Shown here piece by piece: positions 52,309 to 59,580 of a stretch of DNA of 64,000 bases. Position 1 is the stretch's first letter. Every line of letters starts with the position of its first letter. The notes beneath the pieces are model-generated. The model had not been told where the DNA came from. It did no database searches and was given only the letters and a program-made list of their open reading frames with translations. Source of the stretch: Cytophagales bacterium (lineage in GTDB: Bacteria > Bacteroidota > Bacteroidia > Cytophagales > Cyclobacteriaceae); the NCBI GenBank assembly GCA_017303805.1, contig JAFLBQ010000003.1, positions 124,001-188,000 on the forward strand, in the 5' to 3' direction. Made by a program: the position numbers and the translations under genes.

Positions 52309-53643
52309 ATGAAAACAAACATGCGATCCGCGTTTCTGGGGTTAGTGCTTACCTTCAGCGCAATGGCAGGTTACAGTCAGTGCAAAGACTTTAAGTGGCC
52401 TGAAGACAAAGCAAAGGCCGAGGAACAAGTGGCTCTTTATGATGATGCCAAAACTCAGAAAAACTTCCGTGCAGCGGTGGCTCCCTTGCAATGGATGTTA
52501 AAAAATGCTCCGCAGTGGAATACCAAATTATATATAGACGCAACCGACATTTACAACAACCTGGCTACTGCCGAAAAAGACGCAGCCAGAAAACAAGTGT
52601 TGGTAGATTCGTTGATGATGCTCTACGATTTGCGCATTACCAATTGTGGCGATGAGGTTAACGTGTTGAATCGCAAAGCCATTTATGCAGCCGTGTTTAA
52701 CTCGCAAAACAAAGCAAAAACAGCCGATGTGCTGGCCTTGTACGACAAAGTATTTGAAATAAGCGGCAACAATGTGTTGGATAACAACCTGCTTAGTTAC
52801 ATGCAGGTAATTCAATTGAACGTGGCGCTCCTGAAAAATTTAAGCGATGACCAGATTTTGCAGCGCTACGATAAGCTTTCTACCGTAATCGATGTAAAAA
52901 TAAAGAAGGCCCAAACCGACAATAAACAAGCAGACGTAGATCGCCTGAAAAAAGTTAAGAGCAGCGTAGATGATATTTTGATTAAGCTGGTTAAGGTTGA
53001 CTGTAACTTTGTAAAGACAAACCTGGAATCCAAGTGGAAAGCTAACCCAACCGATCTTGCGTTGTCTAAAAAAATCTTCCAGTTTATGACAACCGGTGGT
53101 TGCATCGAAGATCCGCTCTGGCTGCAAACAGCCGAGGTAATTCACAAGGAAAGCCCTGACTTTGGTTTAGCTAAAAACATGGCTAAGATTTACGCAAAGA
53201 ATGGTAACCTTAACAAAGCCGAAGAATTAATTAACGAGGCTGTAGGGTTGGCTACTTCCAACACCGACAAAGCCGATGTATTAATTCTGCAAGGCGACTT
53301 GCTGGCACAGAAAGGAAGTAAGGTGGCTGCCCGCGAATCGTATCGCAAAGCGGTTGCTGCCGATGCCAACAGTAAAGATGCCTATGAAAAAATTGGCGAT
53401 TTGTACCTGGGTTCGTTTAAAGATTGTGCCAAGAGCCAAAGCCTGGCCGAAGACCGGCTGGTGTACCTTGCTGCTTACGATATGTATGTAAAAGCTGGCT
53501 CGCAACAGAAAATGGGCTTGGCCCGTGCACAGTTCCCATCGGTAACGGAATTGTTTGAGCTTAATTGGAAAGAAGGCGAAAGCAAAACAATCTCGTGCTG
53601 GGTTGGCGAAACCGTTGTGCTACGCACCCGCGGCAAAGAGTAA
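52309..53643 (+). CDS. TPR-repeat protein, exported
   Basis: A 444-residue protein. The ATG at 52309 (MKTNMRSAFLGLVLTFSAMA) begins a signal peptide; longer frames overlap the barrel gene. The mature part is helical, with tetratricopeptide-like repeats most evident near 310-410 (AKIYAKNGNLNKAEELINEA, then ADVLILQGDLLAQKGSKVAA, and YEKIGDLYLGSFKDCA). TPR proteins act as scaffolds. Its position between an outer-membrane protein and lptC suggests a role in envelope assembly. It ends with a terminator-like hairpin. Confidence 0.85.
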   Translation: MKTNMRSAFLGLVLTFSAMAGYSQCKDFKWPEDKAKAEEQVALYDDAKTQKNFRAAVAPLQWMLKNAPQWNTKLYIDATDIYNNLATAEKDAARKQVLVDSLMMLYDLRITNCGDEVNVLNRKAIYAAVFNSQNKAKTADVLALYDKVFEISGNNVLDNNLLSYMQVIQLNVALLKNLSDDQILQRYDKLSTVIDVKIKKAQTDNKQADVDRLKKVKSSVDDILIKLVKVDCNFVKTNLESKWKANPTDLALSKKIFQFMTTGGCIEDPLWLQTAEVIHKESPDFGLAKNMAKIYAKNGNLNKAEELINEAVGLATSNTDKADVLILQGDLLAQKGSKVAARESYRKAVAADANSKDAYEKIGDLYLGSFKDCAKSQSLAEDRLVYLAAYDMYVKAGSQQKMGLARAQFPSVTELFELNWKEGESKTISCWVGETVVLRTRGKE

Positions 53644-53664
53644 CTTCAAAGCACTTTAGGTAAG

Positions 53665-53696
53665 AGGCTGGTCTAATGGCCAGCCTTCTTTATTTT
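53665..53696 (+). terminator. Hairpin after the TPR gene
   Basis: AGGCTGG (53665-53671), loop TCTAATGG, CCAGCCT (53680-53686), then a T-rich stretch to 53696. It lies just before lptC and may attenuate rather than stop transcription into it. Confidence 0.65.
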
Positions 53697-53703
53697 TAAA
53701 AAT

Positions 53704-54234
53704 ATGATCAACCGGTTTATAACAGTTGCAATTTGTGGCCTAATGGCATGGCTTACTGCGTGCAATGGAAACGAAACCACCCTTCCGCCCGAATATGAAG
53801 GCCCCCTGAGCGAAGCCGAGAGTGTAGTAATGCAATATGCCGAGAAAGACCGGGTAAAAGTTAAACTTACGGCTTCCAAAATTCTGGAATATAAAAATGG
53901 CGACCAGGAATTTCCCGGAGGTATCTTCATAGAATTTTATGACGAGGTGGGTTCGCTAACTTCTACCCTACGGGCCAACGATGCCTATTTTTTTAAAAGC
54001 GAAAATAAATGGCGCGGGCGAGGCAACGTAGAGGTAATCAACACCCAAAAAGACGAACAACTGCGTACGGAAGAATTGTTTTGGAAACCTGACACCAAAA
54101 AGATTTTTACCGACCAATTCGTTACTATTAAACTGCAATCTGAAGTGGTGTATGGAACCGGCCTGGAGGCTGATGAAGACATGAGCCACTACCAGATTAA
54201 AAATCCGGAAGGAGAGTTTGTAGTTGAAGAGTAA
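53704..54234 (+). CDS. lptC: LPS export protein LptC
   Basis: A 176-residue lipoprotein-like protein of the LptC family, which passes lipopolysaccharide from the inner-membrane LptBFG complex towards LptA. A leader with CNGNETT (Cys near 20) is followed by a short beta-jellyroll: VMQYAEKDRVKVKLTASKIL, FPGGIFIEFYDEVGSL, ANDAYFFKSENKWRGRGNV and FTDQFVTIKLQSEVVYGTGL. This is the typical LptC/OstA beta order, including the conserved turn GTGLEAD. It is preceded by a TPR gene and followed by a 52-residue membrane protein gene. Confidence 0.88.
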   Translation: MINRFITVAICGLMAWLTACNGNETTLPPEYEGPLSEAESVVMQYAEKDRVKVKLTASKILEYKNGDQEFPGGIFIEFYDEVGSLTSTLRANDAYFFKSENKWRGRGNVEVINTQKDEQLRTEELFWKPDTKKIFTDQFVTIKLQSEVVYGTGLEADEDMSHYQIKNPEGEFVVEE

Positions 54235-54291
54235 ACCCCGGGCACAAAAAAATCACAACTAAAAATTGACAGTCGGGTTCATCGCAAACAC

Positions 54292-54450
54292 ATGAAATTA
54301 CTGGACATTATCCTCCTCTCGCTGGCCGCCTTTTTTGTGATTATCGGAATTTACGAAACAATGGCCGTTGGCATTGGGCAGGCCTACACCTGGGTAATGC
54401 TTGCAGCCCTCATCTTCCTGTTTTATACCTACCGTAAAAAGCGCTCGTAG
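54292..54450 (+). CDS. 52-residue two-helix membrane protein
   Basis: A short ATG frame (MKLLDIILLSLAAFFVIIGI) with two hydrophobic segments (about 5-22 and 32-46) and a basic tail (YRKKRS), a normal inside-positive layout. It lies between lptC and the PpiD-like gene, 57 bases after lptC, where relatives often carry a hemolysin-type gene. No such gene is seen here. It is probably real and co-transcribed. Confidence 0.65.
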   Translation: MKLLDIILLSLAAFFVIIGIYETMAVGIGQAYTWVMLAALIFLFYTYRKKRS

Positions 54451-54510
54451 CATTCGGCCCGAAGCATTGTAACAACCTGATTTACAATAGGTATAATATT
54501 ATTTGCCCGC

Positions 54511-54541
54511 TTTGGCGAATACAGATAACCCGTTAAATTTG
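54511..54541 (+). promoter_or_regulatory. Consensus Bacteroidota promoter of the PpiD-like gene
   Basis: TTTG (54511-54514), 19-base spacer, TAAATTTG (54534-54541); a full -33/-7 match. The leader before the ATG at 54597 is about 50 bases. Confidence 0.8.
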
Positions 54542-54596
54542 CGGTTCTTTAAACAAAACTGCCGGTAGTGGATCGGCTTCAAATTAAATTTTAGTT

Positions 54597-56726
54597 ATGG
54601 CATTAATAGGAACGTTGCGCAATAAGATGACCAAATGGGTAGTGGGGTTTGTGGCGGTGGCCATCTCTGCGTTTGTCTTAAACGACTTGTTTGGAAACGG
54701 CCCCCGGTCTGTTTTCGGAAATGAAAATACGGTGGGCGAAATAGCAGGCGCTTCAATTTCGTTGGCCGATTACCAGGCCGCCATTCAGGAGCGCGAAAAT
54801 AATTACATCATCAACTTTCAGCGCCAGCCGGGCGACCGGGAAAGACCGCTTTTACAACAGCAAGCATGGGAGTTACTGATTGTTCAAAAAGCCATTCAAC
54901 CCGAATTTGAACGGGTAGGCGTGCGTGTTACTACCGAAGAAGTGTGGGATATGATTCAGGGAAAAAATATTGACGAGAATGTTAAAAATTCTTTCCTGGA
55001 TTCTGCCGGAAATTTTGATCGCAGCCGGTTAATGAGCTATATCAATCAATTTAACAGCCCCGCCCCTACCGAACCCAACGCCTATGCGATGTGGCAGCAA
55101 TCGCGCTACACCTGGGAAACCTACCAGCGTGATTTAGGGTTAGGCCGCGAGCGCATTAAGTACGAAAACCTGTTGATAAAAACCAACTATGTAACCAAAG
55201 CCGAAGCCGAGCGCGACTACCATGCACAAAACGATGTGGCCGAAGTGAAATACCTGTATGTACCTTTCTTTGCTGTTAGCGATTCGGCTGTTACCGTTAC
55301 GGATAGCGATTTGAAAGCCTACTACAACAAGAATAAAGACCGCTACAAAGGCGAACAAACCCGCAGCCTTAGTTACGTTACGTTCCCGATTGCCGCTTCG
55401 GCCCAGGACTCGCTGCAGATGCGCGAAATTCTGGAAGATCTGAAAGACGCTTTTAAGGCCAGCACCAACGACTCGCTTTATGCAAGCACCCACACACAAG
55501 GCACCGAGCCTTTTACCCGCTATAATAAATCAAACTTACCTGCATGGTTAACTGAACAAAGTATTGCGGTAGGTACGGTGTATGGTCCTTTTCTGGATGG
55601 CGATTCCTATAAACTGGTAAAGGTTTCAAAAATTGAAAAAGGAAAAGAAGCCAACGCACGCGCAAGCCATATCCTTATCCGGTGGGACGATGAATCGGAA
55701 GCCGCCAAGAAAACTGCCAAAGAAAAGGCACGTAAAATTTTAGCTGAGATAAGGGGTGGTGCAAGCTTTGCAGCCAAAGCCCGCGAGCATGGCACCGATG
55801 GCACCGCCAGCCAAGGCGGAGATTTAGGTTGGTTTACATCTGGAGCAATGGTTAAGCCTTTTGAAGATGCGGTGTTGGGTGCAAAGAAAACAGGCTTGTT
55901 GGCCGATGTGGTTGAGACCCAATACGGCTATCACCTGATTGACGTAACCGAAGTGGCAGACTATACCTCTTATGCAGTTGCAACCCTTGAGGTACCCATT
56001 GTTGCATCGGACGAAACACAAAACGAAGCGTACCTGAAAGCGCAAACATTTGCTACCGACCTTTCGGGCACAAAAGATTTTGAAGCCCGTGCTAAAGCCG
56101 AAAATCTGGTTGTAAACCAAGCCAATACGATTCGCACTACCGACAGACGCCTGAATAACCTGGGCGAAGCACGGCAGGTAATTACCTGGCTATTCCGCGA
56201 AGGAAAAACGGGTAAAGTTTCTACTGTTTATGAATTAGACGATGTGTACCTGGTGGCGGTAATGACGGCCGAAACAGAAGCTGGTACCCGCTCGTTTGAT
56301 GATGTGAAAGAAGAGATCCGGCCTGTTGTTAAAAACGAATTGAAAGGAAAAAAAATAACTGAGCGCCTGAAAGGCAAATCCGAAAGCCTGGAAGAGTTAG
56401 CCAAACTATTTGGAAACGATGCTCAGGTTGCTTCGTCCAGCGACTTGAAATTTAATTCCAACACCTTGCCTAGTGTTGGGTTAGATCCGGTAGCAGTGGG
56501 CAAAATTTTTGCGCTTGAAAATGGTAAACGCTCTGAGCCTTTTGCTGGCGAAAACGGAGTTTTGCTTGCCGAACTTCAAAACAAAACTACCGCCCCGGCC
56601 ATTGGCGATTATTCCATGTTTAAGAATCAATTATTGCAAACTCTTAACGGTCGTTCAAGCTATGGCATAGCAGAAGCCATTAAAGAAGCTGCCCACATTG
56701 AAGATAACCGGTATAAATTTTTCTAA
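54597..56726 (+). CDS. PpiD/SurA-like peptidyl-prolyl isomerase
   Basis: A 709-residue periplasmic folding factor anchored by an N-terminal helix (about 12-32; MTKWVVGFVAVAISAFVLND). A SurA-like N-terminal domain (about 40-230) precedes a parvulin domain (about 345-455) with KEANARASHILIRWDD, GGDLGWFTSGAMVKPFEDAV and TQYGYHLIDVTEVA. A second, weaker C-terminal module follows. PpiD-type proteins assist outer-membrane protein maturation. It has a consensus promoter of its own and closes the coaX-lptC cluster, ending at a strong terminator. Confidence 0.9.
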   Translation: MALIGTLRNKMTKWVVGFVAVAISAFVLNDLFGNGPRSVFGNENTVGEIAGASISLADYQAAIQERENNYIINFQRQPGDRERPLLQQQAWELLIVQKAIQPEFERVGVRVTTEEVWDMIQGKNIDENVKNSFLDSAGNFDRSRLMSYINQFNSPAPTEPNAYAMWQQSRYTWETYQRDLGLGRERIKYENLLIKTNYVTKAEAERDYHAQNDVAEVKYLYVPFFAVSDSAVTVTDSDLKAYYNKNKDRYKGEQTRSLSYVTFPIAASAQDSLQMREILEDLKDAFKASTNDSLYASTHTQGTEPFTRYNKSNLPAWLTEQSIAVGTVYGPFLDGDSYKLVKVSKIEKGKEANARASHILIRWDDESEAAKKTAKEKARKILAEIRGGASFAAKAREHGTDGTASQGGDLGWFTSGAMVKPFEDAVLGAKKTGLLADVVETQYGYHLIDVTEVADYTSYAVATLEVPIVASDETQNEAYLKAQTFATDLSGTKDFEARAKAENLVVNQANTIRTTDRRLNNLGEARQVITWLFREGKTGKVSTVYELDDVYLVAVMTAETEAGTRSFDDVKEEIRPVVKNELKGKKITERLKGKSESLEELAKLFGNDAQVASSSDLKFNSNTLPSVGLDPVAVGKIFALENGKRSEPFAGENGVLLAELQNKTTAPAIGDYSMFKNQLLQTLNGRSSYGIAEAIKEAAHIEDNRYKFF

Positions 56727-56747
56727 TTAAAAGTAACCCACATACCT

Positions 56748-56778
56748 AACGCCCCGGGTTAAAAGCCGGGGCGTTTTT
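56748..56778 (+). terminator. Terminator after the PpiD-like gene
   Basis: AACGCCCCGG (56748-56757), loop GTTAAAAG, CCGGGGCGTT (56766-56775), then T residues. It lies directly before the DUF493 gene. Confidence 0.92.
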
Positions 56779-56784
56779 ATTAAA

Positions 56785-57048
56785 ATGAATACCGAACAGA
56801 TAAATAGTTTTAAAGAAAAATTAGATCAGCATTATGCCTGGCCGGCACTCTATACTTTCAAGTTTATTGTACCCATCGAAAAACAAGCGGAGCTAAAAGG
56901 TCTATTTCCAAACCATAGCTCATCCGAAAAATTATCGGCCAACGGCAAATACACCAGTATAACCCTGCAAATGATGATGGCCTCAAGCCAGGCCGTGATT
57001 GACATTTACCTTACGGCCTCAAAAATTGAAGGCCTGATAGCCTTGTAA
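56785..57048 (+). CDS. DUF493-family protein (YbeD-like)
   Basis: An 87-residue protein of the DUF493 type. A short alpha/beta ACT-like fold holds QHYAWPALYTFKFIVPIEKQ, FPNHSSSEKLSANGKYTSIT and a final ASSQAVIDIYLTASKIEGL. The family is implicated, without firm proof, in lipoate or amino-acid regulation. The ATG is seven bases after the terminator T-run, so its own promoter must lie inside or before the hairpin, or read-through occurs. Confidence 0.85.
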   Translation: MNTEQINSFKEKLDQHYAWPALYTFKFIVPIEKQAELKGLFPNHSSSEKLSANGKYTSITLQMMMASSQAVIDIYLTASKIEGLIAL

Positions 57049-57055
57049 AAACCCA

Positions 57056-57086
57056 TTGGCGTGTACCCGCTTTGTAGTTACCTTTA
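57056..57086 (+). promoter_or_regulatory. Possible promoter of the phhB operon
   Basis: TTGG (57056-57059), 19-base spacer, TACCTTTA (57079-57086). Each element has one mismatch from the TTTG/TAnnTTTG consensus, with exact spacing. It lies just before phhB. Confidence 0.4.
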
Positions 57087-57107
57087 AGGATAAAACACAT
57101 TTTTGCC

Positions 57108-57338
57108 ATGTGGATAGAACAGGATAACCGGCTGAAGCGCACTTTTACTTTTAAAAATTTTACGGAAGCCTTTGCCTTTATGACCAAGGTGGCGCTTGTT
57201 GCAGAAAAGATGGATCACCACCCCAACTGGACAAACGTGTACAATCAGGTAACTATTGAGCTTAGTACTCACGATGCCGGCAACATCGTAACAGCCAAAG
57301 ACTATGCGCTTGCAAAAGCGATTGATCAATTAATCTAG
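57108..57338 (+). CDS. phhB: 4a-hydroxytetrahydrobiopterin dehydratase
   Basis: A 76-residue pterin-4a-carbinolamine dehydratase. It has the family block [20 protein letters not shown] followed by [18 protein letters not shown]. The HHPxW and D-x-A-x-x-x-T-x-K-D elements are conserved. It recycles the pterin cofactor of aromatic amino acid hydroxylases and can act as a moonlighting protein. The N-terminal extension found in some relatives is short here. The final base overlaps the GTG start of rsmI. Confidence 0.92.
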   Translation: MWIEQDNRLKRTFTFKNFTEAFAFMTKVALVAEKMDHHPNWTNVYNQVTIELSTHDAGNIVTAKDYALAKAIDQLI

Positions 57339-58024
57339 TGGAAACCCGTAAGCCATCGTTGTATGTAGTTCCCACACCTATTGGCAACCTGGCCGATATA
57401 ACCTTGCGGGCGTTAGAGGTTTTGAAAATTGTTGACACCATTTTAGCGGAAGACACCCGCACCTCTGGCTTTCTATTAAAGCATTACGCTATTACCAAAC
57501 CGTTGCAGAGCTACCACATCTTTAACGAACATAAAACACTTGGCAGCTTGTTGCAGCGCATGCAGCAAGGCGAAGTAATGGCCTTGTTAAGCGATGCCGG
57601 TACACCCGGTATTTCTGACCCGGGCTTTCTTCTGGTACGGGAAGTACTGCGGGCCGGCCTGGCCATCGATTGTCTTCCTGGCGCAACAGCCTTTGTACCC
57701 GCGCTTGTTAAGTCCGGGTTTCCCACCGATCGTTTTGTTTTTGAAGGATTCTTGCCTCACAAAAAGGGAAGGCAAACTATTCTAAAAAAACTTGCCGAAG
57801 AAGAGCGCACCATTATTGTGTACGAGTCGCCACACCGCCTGATAAAACTGTTGGAACAATTGTGCGAATATTTTGGCGAGACCCGGTTGGTTTCTGTTTC
57901 GCGCGAGCTTACCAAGTTACACGAAGAAACGTTTACCGGCCCCGCGCGCGAGGTACTTATGCATTTTCAACAAAAAGAAGTGAAAGGAGAAATTGTTGTT
58001 GTAATTGATGGCCAAAAAAATTAA
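57338..58024 (+). CDS. rsmI: 16S rRNA (cytidine1402-2'-O)-methyltransferase
   Basis: A 228-residue SAM-dependent tetrapyrrole-methylase-fold enzyme that 2'-O-methylates cytidine 1402 of 16S rRNA. The GTG start gives ETRKPSLYVVPTPIGNLADI, then DTILAEDTRTSGFLLKHY, MALLSDAGTPGISDPGFLLV and FEGFLPHKKGRQTILKKL. The C-terminal extension of some homologues is absent, which is normal here. The start overlaps the phhB stop by one base, and its end overlaps the next gene by 17 bases, so the operon is tightly coupled. Confidence 0.94.
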   Translation: METRKPSLYVVPTPIGNLADITLRALEVLKIVDTILAEDTRTSGFLLKHYAITKPLQSYHIFNEHKTLGSLLQRMQQGEVMALLSDAGTPGISDPGFLLVREVLRAGLAIDCLPGATAFVPALVKSGFPTDRFVFEGFLPHKKGRQTILKKLAEEERTIIVYESPHRLIKLLEQLCEYFGETRLVSVSRELTKLHEETFTGPAREVLMHFQQKEVKGEIVVVIDGQKN

Positions 58025-58784
58025 CAAGCGTTTCCACGCATGGATTTTATTTGCTCTGGCAGTACTGTTGCTTGCTGCAGCGTGGTTAATGAAATCTTTT
58101 CCGGTATTGATTTTTGCTGCGTTATCACCCCTGTTTGCAATCAGCGACCAGGCAAAAGAACAACCATCGCCCTGGTATAGGTTTGAATTGATCTTAATTG
58201 CCAGCGCAGCCGGGCTTTGGGCAGCCGCTTCGTTTAGTGCCAGCGCACTCGTACCTGTGTTGTTGCAAGCCATTGCCTTTACGCTGGTTTTTGTTGCCTA
58301 TGTATTTGCCCACAAAAACCTGGGGCCTAAATTGGGTAAGTTTACTGTTATCTTTTTCTGGCTTGGTCTTGAGTACCTTGCCTTAAAACTTCCGTGGGCT
58401 GCACAGGTGCACTACCTGGCCAATGCACTCGTACTTAAAGCCGAATGGTACCGATGGACAATTTACACCGGGTACCTGGGTGTAAGCCTTTGGATATTAG
58501 TAGCCAACTTGCTCTTCTATTTTAGTCTTTTCAGGCCCGAGGGATTTTCAGCGCTCTTTTTTGGAGCCGCGGTGGTAGTAGTGCTGGCACCCCTTTTCTA
58601 CTCGTTGCAGACTGCCGGTGCGGCCATTACCTCTACCACCATGTTGGAATTTTACACTACCACGTCCACTTCGCTTCCGGAAAAATACCTGCAGCGTGGC
58701 GAGTGGGTGGCTCGAACTGCAGCGTGGGTTTCGGTGTTAATTCTTATGTTAGCTTTTGTAAAAAATTATACCCGTAAAAAATGA
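58008..58784 (+). CDS. Polytopic membrane protein, possibly Lnt-related
   Basis: A 258-residue protein with about eight membrane segments. The ATG at 58008 (MAKKINKRFHAW) is used; the longer frame uses TTG. The centre (FFWLGLEYLALKLPWAAQVH, then YTGYLGVSLWILVANLLFYF) is reminiscent of the membrane part of apolipoprotein N-acyltransferase (Lnt). The nitrilase-like catalytic domain is absent, however, so the name is not given. It overlaps rsmI by 17 bases and the inositol-monophosphatase gene by four bases. Confidence 0.65.
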   Translation: MAKKINKRFHAWILFALAVLLLAAAWLMKSFPVLIFAALSPLFAISDQAKEQPSPWYRFELILIASAAGLWAAASFSASALVPVLLQAIAFTLVFVAYVFAHKNLGPKLGKFTVIFFWLGLEYLALKLPWAAQVHYLANALVLKAEWYRWTIYTGYLGVSLWILVANLLFYFSLFRPEGFSALFFGAAVVVVLAPLFYSLQTAGAAITSTTMLEFYTTTSTSLPEKYLQRGEWVARTAAWVSVLILMLAFVKNYTRKK

Positions 58785-59575
58785 ATCTCGCTACACTTGA
58801 AAAAGAAACCATTGATTTGTGCAACGAGGTTGGCGATTTTATGGTGCACGAACTTGAGAACTTCGATCTTACGCGCATAGAACAAAAGGGAAGCGCCAGC
58901 AACCTGGTATCGTACGTAGATAAAGAATCAGAAAAAAAATTAGTAGCCCGGTTAAGTAAACTCTTGCCCGGTTCTGGTTTTTTAGGCGAAGAAGGAACAA
59001 ACGTGCAAAGCAGCAACGCCTACACCTGGATTATCGACCCGCTGGACGGAACCACCAACTATTTGCACGGCTTGCCCATTTTTGCTATTAGCATTGGGCT
59101 GCAGCGGGAAGACAAAACCGTATTGGGTGTTGTGTACGATGTGAGCAATAAAAATTGCTACCACGCCACTGAAAGCGGAGCTGCCTTTTGCAACGACAAA
59201 GAGATTAAGGTTTCGGGTATTTCTACCTTACAGGAAAGTTTACTGGCCACCGGATTTCCCTATTATCATTCGGCAAAAAAAGAAGACTACCTGGAGATCA
59301 TAAAAACATTTTTGGAAAAAACGCATGGCATTCGCAGGTTGGGAAGTGCGGCTATGGATTTAGCGTACGTTGCGTGTGGAAAATTAGAGGGGTTCTTTGA
59401 ATACAATCTGAATGCCTGGGATGTGGCAGCGGGAGCGCTTATTGTGCAACAGGCCGGAGGTGTAGTTACCGATTTCTCGGGCGGCACGAATTATTTACAT
59501 GGTGGCGAGTTGTGCGCAGCCGGAAAAATTCATAACGAAATGCTTACCGAAATCCGGAAGCGCTGGTTTCCCTAG
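58781..59575 (+). CDS. Inositol monophosphatase family protein
   Basis: A 264-residue metal-dependent phosphatase. Motif A is WIIDPLDGTTNYLHGLPIFA and motif B is AWDVAAGALIVQQAGG. The GFLGEEGT loop supplies another metal ligand, and RLGSAAMDLAYVACGKLEGF is the typical substrate-binding block. Members act on inositol monophosphates or on 3'-phosphoadenosine 5'-phosphate and related compounds. The start overlaps the preceding membrane gene by four bases (ATGA), so it is the fourth gene of the phhB operon. Confidence 0.9.
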   Translation: MNLATLEKETIDLCNEVGDFMVHELENFDLTRIEQKGSASNLVSYVDKESEKKLVARLSKLLPGSGFLGEEGTNVQSSNAYTWIIDPLDGTTNYLHGLPIFAISIGLQREDKTVLGVVYDVSNKNCYHATESGAAFCNDKEIKVSGISTLQESLLATGFPYYHSAKKEDYLEIIKTFLEKTHGIRRLGSAAMDLAYVACGKLEGFFEYNLNAWDVAAGALIVQQAGGVVTDFSGGTNYLHGGELCAAGKIHNEMLTEIRKRWFP

Positions 59576-59580
59576 AGTGT

